The notes under the pieces: generated by a model
What the model saw: the letters and a program-made list of their open reading frames with translations, nothing else
The model's database searches: none
Told to the model about the DNA's origin: nothing
Part shown: in pieces, positions 46,351-64,000 of the stretch
Numbering within the stretch: the stretch's first letter is position 1
How the letters are laid out: each line of letters starts with the position of its first letter
NCBI GenBank assembly: GCA_949752745.1
Contig: OX457031.1
Span: 1,178,001-1,242,000, forward strand
DNA length: 64,000 nucleotides
Source: Protula sp. h YS-2021
Taxonomy: Eukaryota; Annelida; Polychaeta; Sabellida; Serpulidae
Reading direction: 5' to 3'
Program-made: the position numbers and the translations under genes

Positions 46351-46918
46351 CATAATTTCCACAACTGTTAAATTCCTGCTTCTGAAAAAAGCTGGGGCTA
46401 AAAAAAAAAAGAACAATAAAGAACGCTTGTGGAAAAAAGTACGTTTTGAGGCAAAAAAAGAAAAAAAGAACGATGCGAAAATAAAGACTAAATCTTTTAA
46501 AAAAGTACGATCCGGCAAGCCTGGAATTGGCAACCGAAAAATTTTAAATGCCCCCCATTTAGCCAAATTTTGGAAAAAATTTTTGCAAAAAAGTTGGAAA
46601 TTACATACACATACAGTGTAAGAGCGGTTAATATTATGGCCTAACCATGGGTTATGACTAGGGTGAGAAAAAAATTATAGCAGAAAAAACATATAACTAA
46701 TTAGGAAAAAATGATATTTTGAACGAAAAAAGAAAATGAAAAAAAAATGATCAAAATAAAAAAAAAGGATGAAAAGCGAAAAAAAGTATAAAAAAAGGAT
46801 GAAAATTAAAAAAAAGTATAAAAAAAAGTATTTAAGGATAAAAAAAGGATAAAATCGGACTTTTTCAAAAAAAAGGATAATCCTTTTAAAAAAGGATGAT
46901 GTGGCAACACTGCTATTA

Positions 46919-49900
46919 TCGCCCATCCGAAAAATATCACATTTATCATATTTTCGGGTCATAGAATTGATTCCTGCACTTTTAAAGCGAAAATTACAAC
47001 TTTCTTGCACTATCGCCAAACGTTCCCTATTATCGCCCACCCGAAAAATATCACATTTATCTTATTTTCGGGTCACAGAATTGATTCCTGCACTTTTAAA
47101 GCGAAAATTACAACTTTCTTGTATTGTCGCCCAATGTTCCCTATTATCGCCCATCCGAAAAATATCACATTTATCATATTTTCGGGTCATAGAATTGATT
47201 CCTGCTCTTTTAAAGCGTAAATTACAACTTTCTTGCTTTATCGCCCAATATTCCCTGTCATCGCCCACCCGTAAAATATCACATTGATCATATTTTCGGG
47301 TCACAGAATTGATTCCTGCACTTTTAAAGCGAAAATTACAACTTTCTTGCATTATCGCCCAATATTCCCTATTATCGCCCACACGAAAAATATCACATTT
47401 ATCATATTTTCGGGTCATAGAATTGATTCCTGCACTTTTAAAGCGAAAATTACAACTTTCTTGCATTATCGCCCAATGTTCCCTATTATCGCCCATCCAA
47501 AAAATATCATATTCATCATATTTTCGGGACATAGAATTGATCCCTGCACATTTAAAGCGAAAATTACAACTTTCTTGCATTATCGCCCAAAATTCCCTAT
47601 TATCGCCCATCCGAAAACTATCATATTTATCATATTTTCGGGATATAGAATTGATTCCTGCTCTTTTAAAGCGAAAATTACAACTTCTTTACATTATCGC
47701 CCAATATTCCCTATTATCGCCCACACGAAAAATATTATATTTATCATATTTTCGGGTCCTAGAATTGTTTCCTGCACTTTTAAAGCGAAAATTACAACTT
47801 TCTTGCATTATCGCCCAATATTCCCTATTATCACCCACCCGAAAAATATCACATTTATCATATTTTCGGGTCATAGAATTGATTCCTGCACTTTTAAAGC
47901 GAAAATTACAACTTTCTTGCACTATCGCCCAACGTTCCCTATTATCGCCCACCCGAAAAATATCACATTTATCATATTTTCGGGTCACAGAATTGATTCC
48001 TGCACTTTTAAAGCGAAAATTACAACTTTCTTGTATTATCGCCCAATATTCCCTATTATCGCCCATCCGAAAAATATCACATTTATCATATTTTCGGGTC
48101 ATAGAATTGATTCCTGCTCTTTTAAGGCGTAAATTACAACTTTCTTGCTTTATCGCCCAATATTCCCTGTCATCGCCCACCCGTAAAATATCACATTGAT
48201 CATATTTTCGGGTCACAGAATTGATTCCTGCACTTTTAAAGCGAAAATTACAACTTTCTTGCATTATCGCCCAATATTCCCTATTATCGCCCACACGAAA
48301 AATATCACATTTATCATATTTTCGGGTCATAGAATTGATTCCTGCACTTTTAAAGCGAAAATTACAACTTTCTTGCATTATCGCCCAATGTTCCCTATTA
48401 TCGCCCATCCAAAAAATATCATATTCATCATATTTTCGGGACATAGAATTGATCCCTGCACATTTAAAGCGAAAATTACAACTTTCTTGCATTATCGCCC
48501 AAAATTCCCTATTATCGCCCATCCGAAAACTATCATATTTATCATATTTTCGGGATATAGAATTGATTCCTGCTCTTTTAAAGCGAAAATTACAACTTCT
48601 TTACATTATCGCCCAATATTCCCTATTATCGCCCACACGAAAAATATTATATTTATCATATTTTCGGGTCCTAGAATTGTTTCCTGCACTTTTAAAGCGA
48701 AAATTACAACTTTCTTGCATTATCGCCCAATATTCCCTATTATCACCCACCCGAAAAATATCACATTTATCATATTTTCGGGTCATAGAATTGATTCCTG
48801 CACTTTTAAAGCGAAAATTACAACTTTCTTGCACTATCGCCCAACGTTCCCTATTATCGCCCACCCGAAAAATATCACATTTATCATATTTTCGGGTCAC
48901 AGAATTGATTCCTGCACTTTTAAAGCGAAAATTACAACTTTCTTGTATTATCGCCCAATATTCCCTATTATCGCCCATCCGAAAAAATTTCACATTTATC
49001 ATATTTTCGGGTCATAGAATTGATTCCTGCTCTTTTAAAGCGTAAATTACAACTTTCTTGCTTTATCGCCCAATATTCCCTGTCATCGCCCACCCGTAAA
49101 ATATCACATTGATCATATTTTCGGGTCACAGAATTGATTCCTGCACTTTTAAAGCGAAAATTACAACTTTCTTGCATTATCGCCCAATATTCCCTATTAT
49201 CGCCCACACGAAAAATATCACATTTATCATATTTTCGGGTCATAGAATTGATTCCTGCACTTTTAAAGCGAAAATTACAACTTTCTTGCATTATCGCCCA
49301 ATGTTCCCTATTATCGCCCATCCAAAAAATATCATATTCATCATATTTTCGGGACATAGAATTGATCCCTGAACATTTAAAGCGAAAATTACAACTTTCT
49401 TGCATTATCGCCGAATATTCCCTATTATCGCCCATCCGAAAACTATCATATTTATCATATTTTCGGGATATAGAATTGATTCCTGCTCTTTTTTAAAGCG
49501 AAAATTACAACTTTCTTACATTATCGCCCAATATTCCCTATTATCGCCCACACGAAAAATATTATATTTATCATATTTTCGGGTCCTAGAATTGTTTCCT
49601 GCACTTTTAAAGCGAAAATTACAACTTTATTGCTTTATCGCCCAATATTCCCTGTTATCGCCCACCCGTAAAATATCACATTGATCATATTTTCGGGTCA
49701 CAGAATTGATTCCTGCACTTTTAAAGCGAAAATTACAACTTTCTTGCACTATCGCCCAACGTTCCCTATTATCGCCCACCCGAAAAATATCACATTTATC
49801 ATATTTTCGGGTCACAGAATTGATTCCTGCACTTTTAAAGCGAAAATTACAACTTTCTTGTATTATCGCCCAATATTCCCTATTATCGCCTATCCGAAAA

Positions 49901-52068
49901 AATTTCACATTTATCATATTTTCGGGTCATAGAATTGATTCCTGCTCTTTTAAAGCGTAAATTACAACTTTCTTGCTTTATCGCCCAATATTCCCTGTCA
50001 TCGCCCACCCGTAAAATATCACATTGATCATATTTTCGGGTCACAGAATTGATTCCTGCACTTTTAAAGCGAAAATTACAACTTTCTTGCATTATCGCCC
50101 AATATTCCCTATTATCGCCCACACGAAAAATATCACATTTATCATATTTTCGGGTCATAGAATTGATTCCTGCACTTTTAAAGCGAAAATTACAACTTTC
50201 TTGCATTATCGCCCAATGTTCCCCATTATCGCCCATCCAAAAAATATCATATTCATCATATTTTCGGGACATAGAATTGATCCCTGAACATTTAAAGCGA
50301 AAATTACAACTTTCTTGCATTATCGCCGAATATTCCCTATTATCGCCCATCCGAAAACTATCATATTTATCATATTTTCGGGATATAGAATTGATTCCTG
50401 CTCTTTTAAAGCGAAAATTACAACTTTATTACATTATCGCCCAATATTCCCTATTATCGCCCACACGAAAAATATCACATTTATCATATTTTCGGGTCCT
50501 AGAATTGTTTCCTGCACTTTTAAAGCGAAAATTACAACTTTCTTGCTTTATCGCCCAATATTCCCTGTTATCGCCCACCCGTAAAATATCACATTGATCA
50601 TATTTTCGGGTCACAGAATTGATTCCTGCACTTTTAAAGCGAAAATTACAACTTTTTTGCATTATCGCCCAATGTTCCCTATTATCGCCCGCACGAAAAA
50701 TATCACATTTATCATATTTTCGGGTCATAGAATTGATTCCTGCACTTTTAAAGCGAAAATTACAACTTTCTTGGTTTATCGCCCAATATTCCCTATTATC
50801 GCCCATCCGAAAAATATCACATTTATCATATTTTCGGGTCATAGAATTGATTCCTGCTCTTTTAAAGCGTAAATTACAACTTTCTTGCATTATCGCCCAA
50901 TATTCCCTATTATCGCCCACACGAAAAATGTCACATTTATCATATTTTCGGGTCATAGAATTGATTCCTGCACTTTTAAAGCGAAAATTACAACTTTCTT
51001 GCATTATCGCCCAATGTTCCCTATTATCGCCCATCCAAAAAATATCATATTCATCATATTTTCGGGACATAGAATTGATTCCTGCACATTTAAAGCGAAA
51101 ATTACAACTTTCTTGCATTATCGCCCAAAATTCCCTATTATCGCCCATCCGAAAACTATCATATTTATCATATTTTCGGGATATAGAATTGATTCCTGCT
51201 CTTTTAAAGCGAAAATTACAACTTCTTTACATTATCGCCCAATATTCCCTATTATCGCCCACACGAAAAATATTATATTTATCATATTTTCGGGTCCTAG
51301 AATTGTTTCCTGCACTTTTAAAGCGAAAATTACAACTTTCTTGCTTTATCGCCCAATATTCCCTGTTCTCGCCCACCCGTAAAATATCACATTGAACATA
51401 TTTTCGGGTCACAGAATTGATTCCTGCACTTTTAACGCGAAAATTACAACTTTTTTGCATTATCGCCCAATGTTCCCTATTATCGACCACACGAAAAATA
51501 TCACATTTATCATATTTTCGGGTCATAGAATTGATTCCTGCACTTTTAAAGCGAAAATTACAATTTTCTTACATTATCGCCCAATATTACCTATTATCGC
51601 CCACCCGAAAAATATCACATTTATCATATTTTCGGGTCATAGAATAGATCCCTGCACTTTTAAAGCGAAAATTACAACTTTCTTGCATTATCGCCCAATG
51701 CTCCCTATTATCGCCCAAACGAAAAATATCATATTTATCATATTTTCGGGTCATAGAATTGATTCCTGCTCTTTTAAAGCGAAAATTACAACTTTCTTGC
51801 ATTATCGCCCAATGCTCCCTATTATCGCCCACACGAAAAATATCATATTTATCATATTTTCGGGTCCTAGAATTGTTTCCTGTACATTTAAAGCGAAAAT
51901 TACAACTTTCTTGCAGTATCGACCAATATTCCCTATTATCGCCAATCCAAAAAATATCATATTTATCATATTTTCGGGACATAGAATTGATCCCTGCACT
52001 TTTAAAGCGAAAATTACAACTTTCTTGCTTTATCGCCCAATGTTCCCTATTATCGCCCACTTGAAAAT
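46919..52068. repeat. 114-bp satellite array, right part (about 45 monomers)
   Basis: Continuation of the array at 37395-42010. The higher-order marker variant recurs at about 47236, 48148, 49060 and 49977 (912, 912 and 917 bp). Toward 50.5-52 kb the higher-order pattern breaks up and monomers diverge, as at the edge of a satellite. Confidence 0.95.
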
Positions 52069-52170
52069 ATCGTAGAAATGACCTACTGACAACAAAATTA
52101 CTGAAAATTCCAACCAAAAGTACTTGCATGTAACATATTGTGCCCCTCTGCAAATTGAAACTTTGCTTTT

Positions 52171-53262
52171 TTAAGAAGAAAAATGGAAATTTCCAATTTT
52201 TTAAAAGCTGCAAACTTCGAAGCTCAGTAGATTCAAAAATAAGGCGAAATTCAAAAATCGAAAAATGCACTTTTTTCGACCCTTAGTTCTGGTTTCTTCA
52301 TAACAAATTTCGGAATCTTCCGATGAAAAATGAGGGACTAGATAGATTTTTTCGTATTTTGCCCAAATTGGCAATAAAATCGCTAAAAATGGTTTAAACC
52401 AAAAAATCAAAAAAAATTCCTAATGCAGTAGAAGGTTAAAAACTCGCGTTTAAAATTTGGTACGAATCGGATGAAAAATAAAAAAGATATTCCACTTTAA
52501 CTACTTTGTTAAGAAAAAAAATGGAAATTTGCCAATTTTTAGAAGTTGCAAACTTTGAAGCTCAGTAGATTCAAAAATAAGGCGAAATTCAAAAATCGAA
52601 AAATGCACTTTTTTCACCCCTTAGTTCTAGTTTCTTCATGAAAAATTTCGATATCTTCCGATGAAAAATGAGGGACTAGATAGGTTTTTTCGTATTCTGC
52701 CCAAATTGGCAATAAAATCGCCAAAAATGGTATAAACCAAAAAATAAAAAAATTCCTAATGCAGTAGAAGGCTAAAAACTCGTGTTAAAAATTTGGTACG
52801 AATCGGATAAAAAATAAAAAAGATATTCCACTTTAACTACTTTGTTAAGAAAAAAAAATTGGAAATTTGCCAATTTTTAGAAGTTGCAAACTTTGAAGCT
52901 CAGTAGATTCAAAAATAAGGCGAAATTCAAAAATTGAAAAAAGTACTTTTTTTACCCCTTAGTCCTAGTTTCTTCATAAAAAATTTCGGAATCTTCCGAT
53001 GAAAAATGAGGGACTAGATAGGTTTTTTCGTATTTTGCCCAAATTGGCAATAAAATCGCCAAAAATGGTTTAAACCGCAAAAATAAAAATATTTCCTAAT
53101 GCAGTAAAGGGTTAGGAACTCGTGTTTAAAATTTGGTAAGAATCGGATAAAAAATAAAAAAGTTATTCCACTTTTAACGGTCGCGGGACGGACAGACGGA
53201 CGGACGGACGACACTTGCCCCCATCTGTATAGCCCTGTTGGCTAAAAAGCCAACTGGGCTAA
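52171..53262. mobile_element. 337-bp tandem triplet ending in GGACGGAC tract and hairpin
   Basis: Three units start near 52171, 52508 and 52844. They are followed by GGACGGACAGACGGACGGAC and a hairpin (GTTGGCT, AAAA, AGCCAAC) with CTGGGCTAA at 53233-53262. The organisation matches 34921-35290; probably a non-autonomous rolling-circle-type element. Confidence 0.6.
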
Positions 53263-53920
53263 AAAAAAAAGACATCGGATCAAAAATGTAGGACGAGATA
53301 CATTTTAAATTTTTTTCTTCAAAAATTCCCCAAAAATTAAAAAATCACCCGATCGACTAGAAAAGCACAAGCCGTATGCACGACACTTTAGGGGTGCCTC
53401 ATACCAAAAATAAATCACATCGGGTCAAAAATGTAGGAGGAGACACATTTTAAATTTTTTTCTTTAAAAATTCCCCTAAAATTCAAAAATCACCCGATCG
53501 ACTAAAAAAGCACAAGCCGTATGCACGACTCCTTAGGGATGCCTCACACCAAAAATAAATGACATCGAATCAAAATTGTAGGAGTAGATGCATTTTGAAT
53601 TATTTTCGAAAATTTTGCTTTAAAAATTCCCCAAAAATACAAAAATTGCGCGATCGACTAAAAAAGCACAAGCCGTATGCACGACCCTTTAGGGGTGCCT
53701 CATACCAAAAATAAATGACATCGGGTCAAAAATGTAGGAGGAGATACATTTTAAAAATTTTTCTTTAAAAATTCGCCAAAAATTCAAAAATCACCCGATC
53801 GACTAGAAAAGCACAAGCCGTATGCACGACCCCTTAGGGATGCCTCACACCAAAAATAAATGACATCGGATCAAAATTGTAGGAGGAGATGCATTTTGAA
53901 CCAAAGTTTACTAAATAAAC

Positions 53921-53975
<55 letters not shown>

Positions 53976-54035
53976 GGACACCGCCCGCAAACCGATAGGA
54001 ATACCCCAGCTTACGTGTAACGTAAGCTGGGCTAA
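53263..54035 (+). mobile_element. Helitron-like satellite element with intact 3' end
   Basis: Five ~145-bp units (GACATCGG marks at about 53271, 53416, 53560, 53716 and 53860) are followed by (AACT)n, 'ggacaccgcccgcaaaccga' and a perfect 11-bp hairpin (CCCAGCTTACG, loop TGTAA, CGTAAGCTGGG), then CTAA and a host T. This is the best-preserved terminus of the family. Confidence 0.7.
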
Positions 54036-54911
54036 TAAATGCAAGTCTGCCAATACAGCACTAAAGAGTGCTGGGGGGGAGGAGAAAAAGTCCACACCCT
54101 TGTCAATTCGAGATCGATTTTTTTTAGCAGCCCTCCACCCTACACCCCCGCCCCCTCATCCCCAAATGGGACTATGTGCGGACCGTCTGTCTGTCCGTCT
54201 ATCGTCCTCTGTACCTTTCACCTCGATAATCAGTTTGCTTTGATATCAGACCTCTAGAGGAACTGCTATAGTAGGTGAGTGCACGTTAGATTTTATTCTG
54301 ACCTTGACCCCATTTCACGGTCACCACGGCCGCCATCCTGGATTTTCAATTCAGAACGAGCGCTGTGCTTGCTTTTTCTTTTCTTTTTTTATATACGGTG
54401 TCGAATTGCAATTATGTGGATTTCTCCTTATCAGTATAAGAGTTTACCGAGTACATTTCATTACAAATGCTACACCACTAAATTTTAGGCAAATTAAAAT
54501 AAATGCAAGAGCGGTAACAATTTAGCGCTAAAAAACGCTACAAAAAACCATACAATGTCGTCTGGTTTTAACAATAATACAAAATTTGTATAAAGAAATT
54601 AAACTGAAATTAAACTGACGTATGACCTTGACCCTTAACCACGAAACCGGTGCGTGATTATAACCTGGACATTTCATTGGTTAATACATGCCAAACTCAA
54701 CCTTTCAACCCAGAACTGAACACTGAAGGAATGAACACACATCATAAGAAGGCAGTGCCCCCTTCCCCCCCTCTTCTCCGCCCACACCTTCCCTGTGTGC
54801 TTGGGCTAGTTTATGGATGACCCCTGACCCAATTAAAAAGAAATGAAAAGCGAAATGCACTGTACATTACAAATGAACACAGGAGGGCGTGTCTCTTCTC
54901 TCATCGGCTCA
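54036..54911. other. intergenic DNA, no gene seen
   Basis: Short ORFs without recognisable features. C-rich patches at 54130-54160 and 54760-54790. Confidence 0.5.
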
Positions 54912-55090
54912 ACCAATCACAAAGCGCCGCCTACAGCTCGCTCCACCAATCACAAAGCACCGCCTACAGCTCGCTCCACCAATCACAAAGTACCACCTAC
55001 AGTTCTCTCCACCAATCACAAAGCACCGCCTAACCCTCGCTCCACCAATCACAACGCACCGCCTACCTACAACGGGATCCACCAATCAAA
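54912..55090. promoter_or_regulatory. six CCAAT motifs in a 33-bp tandem repeat
   Basis: ACCAATCA recurs at 54912, 54945, 54978, 55011, 55044 and 55081 in units of the form ACCAATCACAAAGCACCGCC plus TACAGCTCGCTCC. CCAATCA fits the NF-Y consensus, and 33 bp is about three helical turns. No transcript start is recognised nearby, so a regulatory role is inference; a plain minisatellite is the alternative. Confidence 0.45.
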
Positions 55091-56326
55091 ACACGCTTTA
55101 AGGGAGAACAGCGGCGAGGTTGAAACACGCAAGTAAACATGCATATTTATTTGGTCAATATCTTCCCTCGGTCCCGCCTCATGTACATAACATGCATTCG
55201 AAGAAGCGAGTGGATTGCGATGCTACGGGGACGAATGGAAAGATATTATGACTCTTTCTCATCAGCATGTGGCCTCTCTCACCCAAGTGGACATTCCATT
55301 CCACCTCAAACAATGTTCCTATTTGTTTGTTCTGCACGGACAGACCCACTAAGAAAAATCGGAAGAAAATGTCGACTCCTAATCTCCCTGGCGTGAAACA
55401 CTCTCCAATCCAGATCTACTCGCTCATTGGTCAAAGAAATTATCCAACCAAATAGAAGAATAAATGCACAGTCAAAAAGCCCTAAATGAGAAATTTTCGT
55501 GAGACATTTTGATTTTCTGGTTATTTGACTTGTGTTTTTTCTGTCTATGGCTGAGCTTGAGCTCATCGTCACACCCCCCTCCCCACCACACACACACACC
55601 CTATTTTTCAAATCCTAGCTACGCAGGTGGGAGTTAACAAATTGTAGATTTGCAAGACAGTGTGGCGGAATTCATGTTGATTGAAGCCGAGAGAGGTTAT
55701 ATATAATCAATAACAACCAAGTTTATACAGTTTTCAACCGTTAACTATTATTCTTCAAATATTAATGTTTCTATCATTTATTTATTATTTAAAATTATAA
55801 CGTTTTTATTTACATGTCAATTTTTTGTTTCTCACGCTTTTTTTTTTTTGTTTTTTTTTTTTTTGTTTTTTTTTTATTTATTTTATTTATTTATTTATTT
55901 ATTTTTTTGTTTTGACGTAGTTCAATAATAAACAACGCTCAGGAATCAAAGAGAACCAAATAAAAAAAATAATACTAAAGAAACAAAAAAAAAAAAAAAC
56001 AAAAAAAAACAATCTGCTTGTTGCCTTCATATGTACCCTGATATTTATAAATAATAATATGGGCGTTTTAGACCTCAAATACGTTTCGGACTTATCAAAA
56101 AAAAAACCGCACTACAAAATATGTCCGAAAAATTCCTGAAATAAATACTTGAAAACCTATAAATAAACACGAAATTTATAAAAAAAAAAAAAAATAAGCT
56201 AAAAATTCCTCCGTCTTCTGACGTTTCTGAATTGTTTGAACACAAACACCTCCATCAGTTCCTTCCACTCAATTTTTATCACAAATTCAGTGAAGTCATA
56301 TCAGGGACGTCGTATCAGTGACGTCA
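55091..56326. other. 3' flank of MCM6, no other gene seen
   Basis: Includes the likely 3' UTR of MCM6 on the minus strand, with poly-T/ATTT-rich sequence at 55840-55915 that on the minus strand offers several AATAAA signals. No other coding evidence. Confidence 0.55.
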
Positions 56327-63251
<6,925 letters not shown>

Positions 63252-63252
63252 C

Positions 63253-63823
63253 TAGTGTTGTAATCCGACTCACCAATACAGAGTCGACCGACTTCCGACT
63301 TTTCAACCAGCGAGTCGACTCTGAGTCGACTATTGACACAAAATGTTATCCCTATTCTTTCTTAATCTACTACGCTGGTAGTTCGTTATGTAAGGTTTAA
63401 TAAAATAAAATCAATAAAATCAAGATGTTTCCTTAAATACGTTTAGTAAACCAAAGACAAACCGAATAACAAGAAAAAAAAAAAAAACAAATAAATAAAT
63501 TAAATGTACCTGACAACAGCAGTTACATTAGCAAGAAATCTACCCTTAAGAACAAGTTTCTTTAATACGCGATTCCTTACTCTAGTACAATCACGCAAGC
63601 ATGCGCGTTGTGAGATCTAGACGTCAAGTATAGAAGTCTGTTGCAGCACACACTGACCAGCGTTAACAAGAAAGGCCAAGAATTGGGCGTGCGGAAATTA
63701 TTATGTGCCATGTGTGTGTGTGTTTTTCAAAAGTCGACGTTATTATTTTGATGGGTCGACCGACCGACTTTTGTAAAAAACCGGCCAACTAGTCGACCGT
63801 TTGGATCGACTGTTACAACACTA
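63253..63823. mobile_element. hAT-like non-autonomous element in MCM6 intron
   Basis: The ends are TAGTGTTGTAA and its reverse complement (13 bp if the flanking AC/GT is counted). Flanking octamers GTAGGGAC and GTTAGGAC match at 6 of 8, as for an aged hAT-type 8-bp duplication. Subterminal GTCGACCGACTT motifs occur at both ends. No transposase; interior is AT-rich. Confidence 0.65.
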
Positions 63824-64000
63824 GTTAGGACATTGGTACCAGCTGAAATACCCACACAGTTCGTCCCGTGCTGATTCCACCCACTACCAGTGGGGAACCG
63901 CAACAGGCATCGTTTCCTCAAACTAACTTTCTGACCAAGCACAACAAAAATTCAAATGTCTACCATTTGCATATACTTATTGGAAGTCAATAGCAACTAT
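63824..64000. other. intron sequence upstream of MCM6 exon a, no exon seen
   Basis: I looked for the preceding MCM6 exon (the region ending in ...LFPxIHG) on the minus strand and did not find it, so it lies past 64000. Confidence 0.6.

Larger units (their letters stand above)
42605..46523. mobile_element. 3.9-kb related transposon nested in the outer element
   Basis: The ends are CAGGCTTGCCGGA (42605-42617) and its reverse complement (46511-46523). Flanking hexamers are AAATTG (42599-42604) and GAATTG (46524-46529), a 6-bp duplication with one mismatch. Ends and A-rich subterminal zones (AAAAAAGAACG, AAAAAAGTACG) align with those of the outer element, so the two belong to one family. The interior is mostly satellite with no transposase. 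A third similar left end (CAGGGTTGTCGGCGGG, then AAATAAAGAACG) begins near 43238. Confidence 0.75.
42017..46912. mobile_element. 4.9-kb non-autonomous transposon inside the satellite (outer element)
   Basis: The ends are CAGTGTTGCCAC (42017-42028) and its exact reverse complement GTGGCAACACTG (46901-46912). CTATTA is present on both sides (42011-42016 and 46913-46918), and joining the flanks restores the satellite monomer, so this is a 6-bp target duplication. Both subterminal regions are A-rich on the same strand, with repeated AAAAAAGGATA and AAAAAAGTATG. Inside lie a short MITE, a palindromic satellite and a second element of the same family. No transposase ORF is present, so it must have been moved in trans. 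The superfamily is not assigned. Confidence 0.88.

Noticed and set aside
37392..52075. Many ORFs of 150-296 codons on both strands of the 114-bp array
   Set aside because: The unit is 114 bp, so any stop-free frame stays open through the array. Frames are open on both strands at once and shift by one base at higher-order boundaries. They are satellite artefacts.
54843..55136. ORF over the CCAAT repeats
   Set aside because: The 33-bp unit is divisible by three, so the frame is open by construction; two frames are open simultaneously.
63253..63823. Possible extra MCM6 exon upstream of exon a
   Set aside because: The sequence has inverted terminal repeats and no MCM6-like coding text; it is better explained as a hAT-like element.

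Overview
The window looks like metazoan nuclear DNA, most likely from a lophotrochozoan and probably a mollusc. The pointers are split genes with GT-AG introns, a RING/B-box/NHL TRIM gene pair, abundant short DNA transposons, satellites with Helitron-like ends, a LINE 3' tail with a short tandem-repeat tract, and long poly-C and (TA)n runs. The species is inferred, not shown. Repeats occupy far more of the window than genes do.

Layout. 1-5.9 kb is intergenic DNA with minisatellites, (TA)n tracts and a MITE. 5.9-7.3 kb carries a decayed fragment of a protein-primed family B DNA polymerase of Maverick/Polinton-like type, flanked by a 37-bp direct repeat. 7.4-8.1 kb has an uncertain signal-peptide plus 13-residue-repeat ORF broken by one stop. 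8.6 kb has a ruined copy of an ACBD4/5-like tail-anchor exon; an intact copy lies at 23.6 kb. 12-16 kb holds satellites and a pogo/Tigger remnant. 15.8-23.4 kb and 24.2-34.5 kb are two direct copies of one segmental duplication. Each contains a TRIM-NHL gene on the minus strand (intact in the first, frameshifted in the second), G-rich tracts, a satellite array with a Helitron-like end and a 51-bp satellite. The second copy later gained a tyrosine-recombinase fragment and a LINE tail. 37.4-52.1 kb is a 114-bp satellite with 7-mer and 8-mer higher-order repeats, split by a 4.9-kb transposon that itself contains a related 3.9-kb transposon. 52.2-54.0 kb has further satellites, and 54.9-55.1 kb a six-fold CCAAT-bearing repeat.

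56.3-63.2 kb holds the 3' part of MCM6 on the minus strand: ten exons from just upstream of the Walker A motif to the stop codon, with every intron phase consistent. The 5' half lies beyond position 64000. MCM6 is a subunit of the MCM2-7 replicative helicase. Its most striking feature is that about eight exon edges have been copied, together with their splice sites, into the adjacent introns as tandem partial duplicates, from one extra copy to an array of about ten.

No CRISPR array, tRNA, rRNA or bacterial-type operon was seen. Most long ORFs in the window come from tandem repeats whose unit length is a multiple of three and are not genes.
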